DNA of 64,000 nt from positions 4,278,001 to 4,342,000 of the forward strand of contig NC_018218.1 of NCBI RefSeq assembly GCF_000219625.1. The letters are read 5' to 3'. Every line of letters starts with the position of its first letter. Within the stretch, counting starts at the first letter, position 1. Below the pieces are notes generated by a model that saw nothing but the letters and a program-made list of their open reading frames with translations, made no database searches and was not told the DNA's origin. The DNA comes from Zymoseptoria tritici IPO323 (taxonomy: Eukaryota > Ascomycota > Dothideomycetes > Mycosphaerellales > Mycosphaerellaceae). Below, piece after piece: positions 1 through 11,885 of the stretch. Both the position numbers and the translations under genes were made by a program.

Positions 1-533
1 GGAAACAGTCCTCACGCACTGCAAGACAACACGAAGGCATCTGGTGCTCTTGCTCGGGGAGACGACGAGTCGAGGAGTGTCGCCGCCATGCTACTTTACT
101 GATGTGACCGGCAGCCTTGAAATCATTGACATCTGTCAGTCCAGGTCTTTCCCATCGTCGACTTTGGATCGCACAGCCACTTCAATGGTAGGCGATTGCC
201 GTATCGGCGTGCTTCACTGACTTCCTTATTAAGCGTTCCCAAGACACACTTTCTGTGCCAATCCATGGCAACAAGTAGGAGCCATGTCAAGCAACAGGAT
301 AGTACGCCCTCCGTATTTACACTGCCCTTCTGCTTCTTCTCCTCGCCCTCTCTGCTGCACTTCTCTTCCACCAACAACATCATCCGAACATCTCAAACAC
401 CTCTCCCTTCAACTCCATACCCTTTCTTGCAATACTCAACGGCACTTTCAGTCCTGAATTCCGCAAGCATCTTCAGAACTCCGCACTCATCACTGTGCTC
501 GAGCGTACTCGCCTCACCTCTGGCACTGCAATC
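1..533. other. Upstream region of the first gene, no gene seen
   Basis: No coding region is supported. From about 300 to 500 the plus strand is rich in pyrimidine runs (TTC/CTC tracts), as is common in fungal promoters and leaders just upstream of a start codon. This fits a plus-strand 5' leader for the gene starting at 534. Confidence 0.4.
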
Positions 534-3524
534 ATGCAACCTCCCAAACTACTGCTCGCCTTGAGCCTTGCAGCCACCGGGCTCGCTCATGGTATCCATC
601 AGCCTCATCAGCAACACGCACAAGAGCCAGATCTCACTCCCCGCGATGATGCCAAGAACGACATGGTCCTGATGGTCCACGAAGTCGAGGTTCCACTTCT
701 GCAGCCGGAGCCCGATTGCCTATACTGCGCAACTGTCACGATCCCGCTTGACATGGCAGACTTCCTCACAGACAACCTTGCCCCAACCGCCGGGCTGGAA
801 GCGGGAGACATCACCAAAACTGTAGCTGCCACTGCTCACGTCTTCACACCTGGGTCCAAGATCGCTGAGCTCGAAATTCCTGGTGGTCTCGCACCTGGCT
901 TTCACAGAACCACCACTCGGCAGATGAAGCACCATCCGCTACACGACATTACCTTCGAGTACACCATCAAGAACACAGATCCAGCCACCGAATTTGTCAT
1001 GACCATCAGCGACGAGAAGCATGGCACATCCACAATCTCAGCCGAGGTGTCGACGGTCAACGGTGGAACCCGTGAGGTCCTCATCGAGCGGTACGCAAAG
1101 GTCGGGTCCGACGGATTCAGTACAACGGTGACTGCCACCCCGGACTGGAAACCCGCAAAGACGGCTGTCGACAATCATGTGCATACCAGCAAAGCGACAC
1201 CCAGACACGTCCAGATGAACTTTCCAACCGACAAGAGAGCTGGCGAGACATGGACCACCACGGTCCCGGCCGACGACGCAATGGTCACAGCGACCATCAC
1301 CGTCATGAACACTGCTCCGACACACTACCTCATGACATTCCACGACGGCGATTATACGGAAGTCGTTGAAGCCCAAGTCAGCAGAGGCGCTCGGCATCAC
1401 CACGTCAGTCTGGAAGAGACCATGACTCTCAATGGTTTGACTTCGAAACACGTCGTGACCTGGCCGAACCCGAAGCCGAAGAAGACGAAGGGTGCCATTG
1501 TCCGCCGTGCCATCCGAACCATGGTCGTCACCGTCCTTGATCAGAAGCCTGGCTACACCACGCTCAACAGCCCCACAAACATCGACTCCGACGTCGAGAC
1601 TTCTTTCATCACAGTCACCGAGACCAAGCAACTCGGTGCACCCCTCACACCAGACTCCGAGGTGGATGTCACCACCGTGTCTGTTGAGACGACTGTCACC
1701 CAGGAGACAACCATTCAAGGAGAGCCGACTACCGTGACCACAACCCAAGCGACGACCTTGACCGTCGCTGCTGTTCGAAAGAGCACCACTTCGTCATCGT
1801 CCAGCTCTCAGACCACCGAGACCTCTGAGACATCTTCCGAGCCCACGTCGACTGCTGCTGCCGAACCGACCTCCACATCTTCGTCCGACGACATGCCCTC
1901 GATCTTCACCAGATTCAACGTCCCAATTGGCGCATCATCTGACGAATCCTCTGCATCGTCTTCGACCACTGAACCAAGTTCGACGACTGAAGCTCCACTG
2001 CCGACGACTGAAGCTCCACTGCCGACGACTGCAACTCCACTGCCAACGATCTTCCCAATGCCTTGCGATGCCCAGCAAGTCATGACTTGGTTGATCAATG
2101 GTGATGTCGCCACGTCTGGGGTTACGGTTGCCGATCTGAAAGAGGAACACCCTGATCTTGACTGGAACGAGGTTGAATTCATCGCCAACGTGTTCCGTAA
2201 TATCAACGGCACGCTTGATGAACCGACAGCTCAGTCCGCCGCCGTTCACTGCATTGAATCCAGGGATGACGACGAGGACGATTCAGAGGATGACTCCGCG
2301 ACCTGCGCATGCCCAGCTCCTGGTCTTGCCAACTTTGGAACGGCCCCCACTACCACCACCGAATTCGATACCGACCTCGCCTCAGAAATGCCTCTCTGGA
2401 CACCACCGGCGCTGGCAGTCCGACTGCAACAGCTTAGCGATGCTGATACAACCCCTCCATCCACGACCGGTAGCGACATCACCTCTTCGCCAACCGTGAC
2501 TGGGCACGTCACCGGCATGCTCGTGGTCGATGCAGTCGCTCCCTCGTCTTCGAACATTCCGACCGACGAGGAACTCTGGAGGCCAGCTTGCCGTGGACAC
2601 CGCTGGCATAAGAGTAAGGAGCAAAAGTCTGAGTGTGCTCTTCAAAGGTGTATGTGGAATTACATCAAGCCGATCAACTACACCACAATCTTCCCGGCCA
2701 TGATGTTCGACCCCTACCGTGCCACCCCAATGATGGACTTTGTCACTCAGTACACCGCGCTTGTCGACCATGTCCACTGGGGCACGTCCGAGAATTCGAT
2801 CTACTACCCAATGACTGTCTTCGAAAACACCACAACGAGAGAGAGGATGGACATCGCCGCTCGCACACTCTTTGTGGAGACCCTCACCACAACCACTGCA
2901 ATCCGGCAAACACCGACCGAACTCGCCAAGAAAACCGGAGTTGCCAAAGATCCGAAATGCTACGATGAAAAGAGTTGTTACGATTACTGCATTGCCGACT
3001 ACGAAGAACACAAGCACGGCATGAAGTTCTGGTTACTCACTGTCGCTCTTCCGATTGGGCTTCTTATGCTCGTGGCCTTGTGTTGCTGCGGCGGTCTTCT
3101 TCATCGCAAACGTCGCAAGCAGCCCGTCGACGAGAAGAATCCCAACGCTGTTCAGGTCGTCACCACTCAAGCCGTCGACACTCCCGCCGCTGCTGGAGCT
3201 GCCGCCGCCGCCGCTGCTCGAGGAGGTGGCAACCCAGCTGGCGCTGGAACCATGGGTCGTCAAGCTGAAGAAGGTCGCAGCCGCGTTCACTTCCCTGAGG
3301 AGGGTGCTGGCGGCGCCGGCCAGACTGTCACCCCCGCTGGTCAAGCCGCTGCCGCGCCCGTCGAGAAGGTCGTTCAGGTTCCCGTCACCACTGCGGAGAA
3401 GGCCGCCGGAGCCGAGCATGTCGAGCATGTGCCTGGCCACGACGGCGCCGATGGTCACCGTACTGGAAGCGAGATGATGGACATGGGCTCCCTCCGTGGC
3501 CGCAAGAAGAACCGCATGGAGTGA
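534..3524 (+). CDS. Thr/Ser-rich secreted-type protein with one membrane anchor (unknown function)
   Basis: A single exon encodes about 996 aa. I chose the ATG at 534, not the in-frame ATG at 495, because it places a hydrophobic signal peptide (LLLALSLAATGLA) at the N-terminus. A long ectodomain follows, rich in Thr, Ser and Pro, with a Ser/Thr tract near residues 420-500, an acidic run (DDDEDDSEDD), scattered cysteines and N-glycosylation sequons. One transmembrane helix lies at about residues 832-855 and is followed by a basic stop-transfer segment (HRKRRK). The cytosolic tail is about 140 aa and rich in Ala/Gly. The layout resembles fungal wall-stress sensors and adhesin-like proteins, but I see no WSC or other named domain, so the function is open. 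The orientation (outside N-terminus, inside tail) is inferred from the signal peptide and anchor. Confidence 0.8.
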   Translation: MQPPKLLLALSLAATGLAHGIHQPHQQHAQEPDLTPRDDAKNDMVLMVHEVEVPLLQPEPDCLYCATVTIPLDMADFLTDNLAPTAGLEAGDITKTVAATAHVFTPGSKIAELEIPGGLAPGFHRTTTRQMKHHPLHDITFEYTIKNTDPATEFVMTISDEKHGTSTISAEVSTVNGGTREVLIERYAKVGSDGFSTTVTATPDWKPAKTAVDNHVHTSKATPRHVQMNFPTDKRAGETWTTTVPADDAMVTATITVMNTAPTHYLMTFHDGDYTEVVEAQVSRGARHHHVSLEETMTLNGLTSKHVVTWPNPKPKKTKGAIVRRAIRTMVVTVLDQKPGYTTLNSPTNIDSDVETSFITVTETKQLGAPLTPDSEVDVTTVSVETTVTQETTIQGEPTTVTTTQATTLTVAAVRKSTTSSSSSSQTTETSETSSEPTSTAAAEPTSTSSSDDMPSIFTRFNVPIGASSDESSASSSTTEPSSTTEAPLPTTEAPLPTTATPLPTIFPMPCDAQQVMTWLINGDVATSGVTVADLKEEHPDLDWNEVEFIANVFRNINGTLDEPTAQSAAVHCIESRDDDEDDSEDDSATCACPAPGLANFGTAPTTTTEFDTDLASEMPLWTPPALAVRLQQLSDADTTPPSTTGSDITSSPTVTGHVTGMLVVDAVAPSSSNIPTDEELWRPACRGHRWHKSKEQKSECALQRCMWNYIKPINYTTIFPAMMFDPYRATPMMDFVTQYTALVDHVHWGTSENSIYYPMTVFENTTTRERMDIAARTLFVETLTTTTAIRQTPTELAKKTGVAKDPKCYDEKSCYDYCIADYEEHKHGMKFWLLTVALPIGLLMLVALCCCGGLLHRKRRKQPVDEKNPNAVQVVTTQAVDTPAAAGAAAAAAARGGGNPAGAGTMGRQAEEGRSRVHFPEEGAGGAGQTVTPAGQAAAAPVEKVVQVPVTTAEKAAGAEHVEHVPGHDGADGHRTGSEMMDMGSLRGRKKNRME
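1981..2044 (+). repeat. Coding tandem repeat, 21-bp unit (TTEAPLP)
   Basis: Three consecutive copies of a 21-bp unit encode TTEAPLP, TTEAPLP and a diverged TTATPLP inside the Ser/Thr-rich ectodomain of the gene at 534-3524. The first two copies are nearly identical at nucleotide level. In-frame minisatellites like this are common in fungal surface proteins and can change copy number. Confidence 0.8.
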
Positions 3525-5009
3525 ACGTCCAAATCGCCAACACCTCGTCGCACTCCTCTGCGACTGGTCATCCTCATGCTCTCTTTCCTGCACGACACTT
3601 GTGCAGACTCTCTCCACCTATGATGCCGGACAGGCTCGACTAATGATGGCAACGACTTTGACGAACATGCTTACGGCATGAGTTACGACTTTCATGATGA
3701 TTTGGGAGCATTGCTTGGTTGTGCTTGTTCTTTGTTTGGGTTAGCCTCAGATGTTGATGCCCACGATTGCTGGGGTTGCTCGGTAGTGTTTTAATGATAT
3801 TCATGGTTACATTACCTCACCGTCTCTCGCTCCCGTCCTGCATCAATGTCATGTTCTCCTCCGATCGCATCGTTTTCCGGGCATAGTCTCTCTGCTATTC
3901 TCGGCATGTCGTACGGTCTGCCGGTCGCATCACCTTCCGTCACATCTTCCCATGATCGTCCACTTGTCGTGATTGCTCCTCTTCACGTCTTCTCTCGCTG
4001 CCAGCATGCTCATCCGGTCAGTCGGATCTGTAGTCCATCCGTGCCGGGCGTCCAGTCTTCAGGACACGAACTGGGGATCGTCCTCTGATGATGCTACCGA
4101 CGACTCCGAACCAATCTCATCCGGCGATATATGTCCGAAGTCGGCAACGACATGGTCTGCGGAAGCCGGTGCCGATCCCCGTACGCACACGACGGTCTGG
4201 ATATGGAGTCCCGCTCTTGTCTCTTTACTGCGTGATATGACCTGAGGTCGGCGTTCTGAGCATTCAAACTCCGTGCTGACCGGCTGAAGTCCGGACGTCG
4301 TCGTGTTAAACTTCCTCGTCCGTCTTTGCCCTGTCAACTCTCCAGATCTCGAACGACATGATGCGTTGAAACCGTTCACTGATCCCGCGCGCTGCCGGCG
4401 AGCCCTACGTCCTGATGGTGTAAGCATCTCGCGGCATCTCTTGGCTGAGTTGGCTCAACCACTTTCAACGCTCTTGGCATGCGGGCTCAAGCCCGCGGAG
4501 GCTCAACACACGACGTCATGGATCGTAGATTCAAACGACTCTGCCGGCAGATCGATCTGAAATTATCTTAGGCGATTAGTCAACACGACGCGTCCACTGG
4601 ATCTGGCCCACCTCGAAGTGCCCGCTCCGGCCCGTCCGGCTCGAGTCTTCTGCTCTCTGTTGATGAGGTGAGATGATGATGAAGTCATTCGCCCAACCCA
4701 TCAACCGCTGCATAAACTGTATTTGCAACGAACCCTTTCGACTGCGGCTCCGGACTTTCGAAAGACCGCAGAGAGGGCTGATTGAGTGGTGATGATGATC
4801 ATGATGCGCGTAAGGGGAAAAAGCTCTGCCGCGGGGAGTGTCTTACTAACGTCTAGGTGGGTGTGTTTGTTCAAGTATGTATGTGATGTTCCCGTCTCCA
4901 TTCCTCTCTCGTTGCCAATCCCCACCATTCCACACCATTGTCTGCAAAAGCTTTGCGTGGCGTTGCTTGACCTCCACGTCTCCCTTGCACGTCGAGCACT
5001 GTCGAAGCC
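3525..5009. other. Intergenic, no gene seen
   Basis: About 1.5 kb between two plus-strand genes. The short ORFs here have no recognisable domain and no splice-site support. It probably holds the 3' UTR of the upstream gene and the promoter of the MFS transporter gene. Confidence 0.4.
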
Positions 5010-6890
5010 ATGACTGAGCTCATCCGGGATACCGCCTTTGGGCACATCGTCCGCTTCGTCTCGCGAGGAAAGCTCCTGCAATACGCCGAAGAGAGGGATC
5101 CATCGATCTACACCCGTTACCTGGACGAGAAGAAGTCGGGATACCTGGCTCATCACGGCGACACGAACCCACCTGAAGATGGGAAGGAGCCAGAATTGGC
5201 GGCGCTAGGAGGCGCGAGGACGCGTGAGGAGAAGAGAAGGTCTTCGAGCCGGTCTTCTAGGACGGAAGTGGGAGATGATGTGAACCATGCTAGTGGTGTC
5301 AAGGTCGATCCAGAAAAGGGAAAGAATATCGATGTTGTTGGCTGGTATGGAGACAACGATACTGAGGTGAGTGGAGAGGCGATTTTTGCTGCCTTCATTG
5401 ACGAAGCATGTACTGACAATGATTTCTCTCGCGCAGAACCCTCAGAACTGGGGTCTCTTTAAGAAGTGTTTCGTCACTTTTCAGTTGTGTCTGCTTACGC
5501 TGTCCGTCTACATCGGTTCCTCTATCTACACCTCCGGTCTGCAGTCCGTGATGGAGGTCTTTGGCGTAAGCCAAGTTGCCGCAGTTCTCGGACTGTGCCT
5601 CTTTGTTGCTGGCTACGGTCTTGGTGAGTGATCCATGTTACGAGCACACAAGGTCTCTGCTAACGTCTCCATCCAGGTCCCATGCTGTGGTCACCGATGA
5701 GTGAGATCCCTCAAATCGGCCGCAACCCCATCTACATCGGCACTCTGCTGGTGTTCATCGCTCTGCAGGCGCCCACTGCCTTGGCTAGTAACTTCGGAAT
5801 GCTGCTCGCTTTCCGCTTCCTCACTGGATTCTTCGGCTCGCCCGTACTGGCCACTGGAGGTGCATCCTTGGCCGACATCTGGAGCCCAAGAAAGCGTGCC
5901 TACTCCATGTCTATCTGGGGTATCGCAGCTGTGTCCGGCCCGACTCTTGGTCCGGTTGTCGGAGGCTTCGCGGTTCAATACGCTCCCGTCGGATTCGGCG
6001 GTTTTACCGCCCCTTGGACGTGGCCAATCTGGATGCTGATGTGGCTCTCGGCTGGCTGCTTCGTCTTCTTGTTCTTTTTCTTCCCGGAGACCAGCGCAAA
6101 TAACATCCTCCTTCGCCGCACCAAGCGTCTGCGCAAGTTGACGGGCAACGACAAGCTCACCTGCGAGTCGGAGATTCAGTCCAAGGAGATGTCTACCAAG
6201 GACATTGTCATGATGTCTCTCGTCCGGCCTTTCACCCTCAACTTCCTCGAGCCCATGGTCTTCATGCTCAACCTTTACATCGCTCTGATCTACGGTCTCC
6301 TCTACATCTGGTTCGAGAGTTTCCCCATCGTCTTCGTCCAGATCTATGGATTCAGCCTGAGCCAGGAGGGTCTCGCTTTCCTCGGAATCTTCGTCGGCGC
6401 TCTCATCGTCATCCCTCCGTTCTTCCTCTACCTGTACTTCATCCAAGAACCGCAATTCGATGAGAACGGCAATATCAAGCCGGAGAAGCGTCTCGTTCCT
6501 TGTATGGTCGGAGCGTTCTGCATTCCAATCTGCCTATTCTGGTTCGGCTGGAGTTCTCGACCAAGCGTTCACTGGATCGTCCCGATCGTCGGTTCCGGAT
6601 GGTTCGCTATCGGAGCCTTCCTCTTGTTCAACGGTGTGCTCAACTACCTGCCAGACGCCTACCCAGAGGTCGCCGCCAGTGTCCTCGCCGGCAACGATTT
6701 GTTCCGTTCGGCCTTCGGCGCTGGCTTCCCGCTCTTCGCGTCGGCAATGTACAAGAAGCTGGGCGTCGACTGGGCCAGCAGCACGCTCGCTTTCATCTCG
6801 ATAGCGTTTATCCCGATTCCGTTCGTGCTGTACAAGTACGGCGAGACGCTTCGCAAGAACCACTCGAAGTTTGCGAGGAAGGACATTTGA
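5010..6890 (+). CDS. MFS multidrug transporter, DHA1 family (FLU1/CYHR-like)
   Basis: Three exons (5010-5366, 5437-5623, 5677-6890) give 585 aa. Introns are 70 and 53 nt with GTGAGT donors and CAG acceptors, and the frame is continuous across both. The N-terminal cytosolic region of about 120 aa contains YAEERDPS, and NPQNW follows just before the first membrane helix. Exon 3 opens with GPMLWSPMSEIP and IGRNPIY, the signature of fungal DHA1 drug:proton antiporters, followed by a segment with GP repeats (SGPTLGPVVGGF, motif C of antiporters). Twelve transmembrane helices are expected in the plasma membrane. The family exports drugs, azoles and toxic metabolites by proton antiport; the substrate of this copy cannot be read from sequence. 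Length is normal for the family and the gene appears intact. Confidence 0.92.
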
Positions 6891-7283
6891 AGAGGAGAGG
6901 GAGTAATGCTCTGATGATAAAAGGGACAGATTGATGGAACGATACTTGTGTTAATGTTTACAGCTGGGCGAGCTCAATGATTTTTTTTGCATTGCATTAT
7001 ACCCTCGAGGGCAATAGCGTTGAGTTTGTCGCAAAGCAATAGTAATAGATGTATAGAATGACGGTGACTTAAACATATTCCAAGTTGATCTTTGGTTGAT
7101 CTTCGGTACATCTCGAATTGCTGCCATCTACATACCTTCGACCGGTAGGATCGTCAATACCCCCGCCGCCGACACTTATAGCCGTGGGAAGGATTGGACT
7201 TGATCCATCGGACTTCACCTCCTCACTAGATCTATTACGTGCAACATCACTTCAACATTTCGTATACCTTTGCCATACTCACA
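6891..7283. other. Intergenic, no gene seen
   Basis: About 390 bp between two plus-strand genes. It contains a T-run near 6979 and AT-rich sequence from 6930 to 7100, compatible with a 3' UTR and polyadenylation region for the transporter. No conserved element was recognised. Confidence 0.35.
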
Positions 7284-8609
7284 ATGAATCTTTCGACCAA
7301 GTTTGGCATTGTCTTCGCCATTTTCGCGGCGGCATTGTATCAGGGCTTCCTGAAGACCACACTATTCACCACTGTTGGCCTCGGTAGAGTTGTACAGCCT
7401 ATATCTGACTTCCCAAGCTATCAATGTCGTCGGATTCATGATCCAAGACTGGAGGCATGCGAAGACATGTGGCTGTCGGAGGAGACGAGGCAACTCTTCC
7501 TCGCATGCTCCAGCTCTGCATCTCGCAAAGAATGGATGCCCAAGTTCGTGATCTGCGAATCTATGTTCATGCCAGCGTGCTGACGAAACCAGTGTTGGCC
7601 GCTTGAATGCCTCAGGACGCTCTCTCAACGATGCCATCATTGCCATGGACATCGACAAGCCGAAGGGAGACAGCTTCTCCTATCAAACCTTGAAGACACC
7701 AGGTTTTGGAGGCGTCAATGGCGATGGTCGTCTTCACCTCGTCGGATTCACGGCCAGAGATGTCAAGTCGGAAGACGGCGACAAGCATACGACGGAGTTC
7801 TACTTGGTCAATGCCAAACCGTCTGTTGATTCCGAGACCGGCGCTCTATTGGACAACGCCCAAGTCGGACCAAACATGACCATCGAGTCCTTCGTGATGC
7901 AAAAGGGCTTTACCGAGTTGAAGCACGTCAAGACCTTCCACGATCAACACATCACGACGCCCAACAATATTGCCATCGATCATGTGGACGGCCAGCCAGC
8001 GTTCTTCTTCACCAACGACCACGGAACCGCCACGCACGGCATCGTAAGTCATTCGACCCAACCAACGACCTCAAACTACTGATCATCTGCCAGAAACACT
8101 CCCTCGCTCCTCTCATCGCCGAAGGCAACGTCGGCTACTGCAGCGACACAACTTGCCGCGTCCTTTCGTCCAGCTGGAAATTCCCCAACGGCCTCCTCCG
8201 CGGCCGCGATGATCGTTTGTACGTTCCCAGCGCGTGGGTCGGCGGTATCAAAGTCTTCAAAGTCAATGTCGACCGCTCGCTCGAACAGGTCAGCTACATC
8301 GACATTGACTACCCTCTCGACAACCTCTCGCAGGATGCGAATGGCGACATCTGGGCGGCGGGCATTCCGAAGGCGTTGAAGATATTCGCGGCTTTTGACG
8401 ATCCGTTGCATGTTGTGTCGCCGGCGACCATCTTCAGGATCAGGAGGGGCCTCGACGGGTGGGAGGTCAAGAAGGTGTTGGAGGACGCGAATGGTGAGAT
8501 GTTGCCGGGGGCGACGACGGCGATCCACGATGTCAAGACCGGGAGAATCTTTGTCTCGGGTGTCACTGCGCCGTTCATTACCGTGTGTGATCCTGCGAAG
8601 CGCAAGTGA
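7284..8609 (+). CDS. Arylesterase/paraoxonase-like six-bladed beta-propeller
   Basis: Three exons (7284-7543, 7593-8043, 8094-8609) give 408 aa. The first intron (49 nt) starts GTTCGT and splicing restores VGRLNASGRS, a motif expected in fungal paraoxonase-like proteins. The second intron (49 nt) starts GTAAGT. An N-terminal hydrophobic segment (FGIVFAIFAAAL) is a signal peptide or anchor. Later segments match the calcium-dependent phosphotriesterase/SMP-30-like propeller: NNIAIDHVDG, FFFTNDHGTATHG, SWKFPNGLLRGRDD, DNLSQDANGDIWAAG and PGATTAIHD. Members hydrolyse lactones, aryl esters or organophosphates, usually with calcium; the natural substrate here is unknown. It runs towards PEX5, whose stop codon lies only 78 bp away on the other strand. 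Confidence 0.85.
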
Positions 8610-8687
8610 AGAACGGTGTCGTATGGGCATACCTTTGTGGTAGCTAAGAATACTGTCTATCGCTAGACTACATTATCATTCCATCGT

Positions 8688-10670
8688 CTAGAAGTCGAAT
8701 TGCCCTCGCAACGCGTCCAGGTTCATGTCCGGCCCAACCATGGTGGAGAGGTCCCGACGATCCATCTGCGTGAACACCCGTCGAAGAGTATCGTACAAGT
8801 TCGTGCTCTGGTTCTGCTGAAGAAGGTGGTCGACAGCTCTCTCATCCGCGTCGTTGCCATTACCATCCTTGAGGATCTGGGCAGCCTTAGCTCGACCTTC
8901 CTGCTCCTGCACGCGATGCATGGACAAAGCACCCAGGAGATGGCCGGCCGCTTCTTCCAGCACCCCTAGGTTGATGCAAGACACACCAAGGTTGTATCTT
9001 GCGCGCACAAAGTTAGGACGCAGCTCCAGAGCGCGAGAGTAGGCTTCGATGGCCTCTTCCGAGCGAGAGCTGTTTGCCAGGGTTGCACCAAGTCTGTTCC
9101 AGAGAAGGTGTTCCTCACCCTCCCTCTTCATGGAGCCGTGTTGGTGGCTGTTGAGGGCAGCGGTGAAGCAGTCGACCGCCTTGTCGTAGTCCTCACTACC
9201 GTAGAAGAGCACACCCAACCCAACTTGAACATCAACATCGACGTCCCCTCCTTCTGGGTTCAGCTGTGCCGCCTCGAGGAAGTAATTCGTCACCTTCTCG
9301 TGCAACATGTGTCGATCAGTGAAGCCCATCTCTTCCTCGGCATCGATTCCTCGTGGTGTGACGCCCAGCTGCGGGTATTTGGACGCCACCCATCGCTCCA
9401 ATGTCCGATATGCGAGCGTGTCGTATCCTTCGTTCGTGTATGACACTGCGAGACCCATGAGTGCCTCGCCGTTGCCCGGATCAAGCTTGATAGCCTGCTC
9501 CAGAGCACGAATGGCTGGTGACTCCTTCTCATTCTGCGCCTGAGCCTGTCCTAGCGCCACCCATGCCTCGACAAAATCTTCCTGCTTTTGCACGGCGGCC
9601 TCGAACGCGAGAGCTGCCAGGCTGAGATTTCCACCTTCGTTCATAATCTTCATACCCTCCTCGTATGCGTTTGGCACATCGTTGAAGAGGTTGTTCTCTT
9701 CGAACATGTAGTTGCCGAGATTTGGTTGCGTGTTGTAATCGTTCTGAAAACTGTCGAAGTTGTTGCCCATGCCGTCGAAATCTTTCCACTGGTTGTACTC
9801 GTCTCCGAAATGACCAGCAAGCTCGTCGTCGTTGAGTATTTGCCTACAGTTGTTAGTCGTTTGTCTTGCAGCATTTGCGTCGCTCTCAAGGCGGCCTCCG
9901 TCAAACCCTAATCGGCTCGACAAGTAGCAGACTACAAGTTTCACTCACCTGTCCATGTCGTTCAACTCTCTCTCGATCGCGCTCTCAGCATCCTTGTCAA
10001 GCTGCTCCAAGTCTTGCTCTTTATCGGCCGTCGACAGCTCCTCAAACTGTTTCTCCCAATCGGTGTCGCTAAGCTCTTGCACGCGACCTTTGCCTTTGCC
10101 CTCATATTGCTGCTGAGCCGGCTGATTGTACATGGGTGATTGAAAGCCTCCCATCATTGGTCGCTGCATGCCGAAGCCGGAGCTGTACATGGGTGGACGG
10201 TATGCAGATTGCTGCTGAAAGCTGGGGCTTTGTGTTCGTCCGGTGGGAGACATTTGTGACTGACGGAACTGCGCGAACTCTTGTGGATTGAAACCTCCAC
10301 CGCCTACTCGCTGTTGCTGCGCGAACTCCTCAGGTGCGAAGTGTGGCGGCTGCTGCGCAAACTCTCCCGCCCAGTTCGAGTTTCCGCCGCCACCACCAGA
10401 CCGTTCAAAGTGCTCCTGCTCCCGACGCATCTGCTCGAGGTGAAAGGCCTCATTCGGGAGCATCTCGCCCATGTGTGGGCCCTGCTGGGCGAAGTCTTGG
10501 AACGCGGCATCTTCTGGCAGCTGCTGGCCACTGCGAAAGCCGTTGAGCTGTTGTGGCTGCCGCGATGCCAGGCGGTCCCGCTGGAGCGAGGTATCGGCGG
10601 ACGTCTGTTTCGAGAATTGGGCCAGAGGATTCGCGCCGGTGCTGCATTCTGGCCCGCCGAGGAACGACAT
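8688..10670 (-). CDS. PEX5: Peroxisomal targeting signal 1 receptor
   Basis: Two exons (10670-9949 and 9843-8688) give 625 aa. The 105-nt intron has a GTGAGT donor, a CTAAC branch site and a TAG acceptor. The N-terminus, MSFLGGPEC, carries the conserved cysteine (Cys9) that is mono-ubiquitinated during receptor recycling in this family. The N-terminal half is Gln-rich and disordered and carries WxxxF-type motifs (for example WEKQF), which dock PEX14/PEX13. The C-terminal half is a run of tetratricopeptide repeats (EAWVALGQAQAQNEKES, EALMGLAVSYTNEGY, RARYNLGVSCINLG) that bind SKL-type PTS1 signals on cargo. The protein shuttles between cytosol and peroxisome membrane. Length is typical of fungal PEX5 and no defects are visible. 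Confidence 0.95.
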
Positions 10671-11885
10671 GATGAAGTGTGTATTCGAGGATGGCGATGA
10701 CTCTGCTTGGACTGATGCGTTCGGAGGGTGGGGTGGGATCGTTCGCAGATAATACGGAAATGCAGATTATTCCAAACGAAACGGACAAAGGCTACCACGA
10801 AGTAGAGAGTATGAAGTGTTCAGGTGATTGTGAATCCGTGTCTACCTTAGAATCGTGACTGTCGAACAGTGAATGCGGGCAAGCCGAACAAGCCGAAGTG
10901 CTTCCGGCCGAGGTATGTCACGGGAGTTCAGGGTCTGCTTACTAAGGAGGCGTGATGAAGATCGTGGACTGCACTGTGAAGCCAAGGCCGTTCATTCGAT
11001 CAAACTAAACATTCCCAAGATGCCCGCCCTCTCTATGAGGTGTCCAGACTCTGCACGGCCGAACTGTCATCACTGTCAGAGTCCGACGGTGTCTTGTCCC
11101 ATTGGCGGGAGCAAAACTCCGCTGTCTTGTGGACGCGAATGGCTTGATGGATATTTCGTGGCGCAACACTGTCCAGAAGATTGGGAAACCCAGGTCACAA
11201 GTAGGTAAAACAGCATTGCAGGTGATCGCACACTGCGGTATGCGACCGATGACGCCCGGATTAACGCTCACCTCCCATCCCTCACCAACCTACACCGATT
11301 GCCTATTCCGGCAGGTACGGGCTGACACGTGCTGACTAGACGCGATGGCCGAGAAGAGCAGTAACAACAGTGATCTGTGATCGTCGAGTTTCAGCCGCTG
11401 TGGAACGTAGCTGACGGATGATTACACTGCTGGTAATGGTGCACCACGATGAGCTTACTCACGAATGACAGCAGCCTTCGCGACTCTCCACCGTTACTGG
11501 AGTAGCATTCCCGCACAGCGTTGCACATTCATCACAAACCCATCGAGATCCACCAAGCTGGGGCACTCGACGACCACTTCCAGTGAAGTTTGCAGTAATC
11601 TGTTGGTCAGCACCGCGAGTCCACTCTTTCGACCTGTCCTGGCCTCCTCAGATGATCACCATCTGAATATAGCCCGCGCGGTGCGGTCATAGGTAGCATC
11701 AGAAGGACCGACAATTCCAAAGAAGCGGTGAATCAAAGTCGACGAAAGACTGCAAGACTTGTTATAAGAACTCTTCCCCTCTGAAACCGAGGAGCACAAC
11801 CAACTCACAGCTCATTCAACACCAACGACACCAGCAACAACTACTCTATCCCACAAGGACTCCTTTACAGACATCATCTTCGACA
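10671..11885. other. Intergenic, no gene seen
   Basis: About 1.2 kb between the PEX5 start (minus) and the small secreted gene (plus), so it serves as a divergent promoter region. ORFs of up to 111 aa on both strands overlap each other and show no domain or splice logic, so I treat them as chance. Confidence 0.4.
11763..11768 (+). promoter_or_regulatory. TATA-like element upstream of small secreted gene
   Basis: TATAAG lies 123 bp before the ATG at 11886, with a CA-rich, pyrimidine-interspersed leader in between. Position and sequence suit a core promoter; this is inference from motif and spacing only. Confidence 0.35.

Noticed and set aside
1038..1748. 236-aa minus-strand ORF inside the first gene
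   Set aside because: Shadow of the strong plus-strand gene, which has a signal peptide, repeat and transmembrane segment.
5691..6455. 254-aa acidic minus-strand ORF in the MFS transporter
   Set aside because: Antisense reading of the transporter; the acidic composition is the usual mirror of hydrophobic codons.
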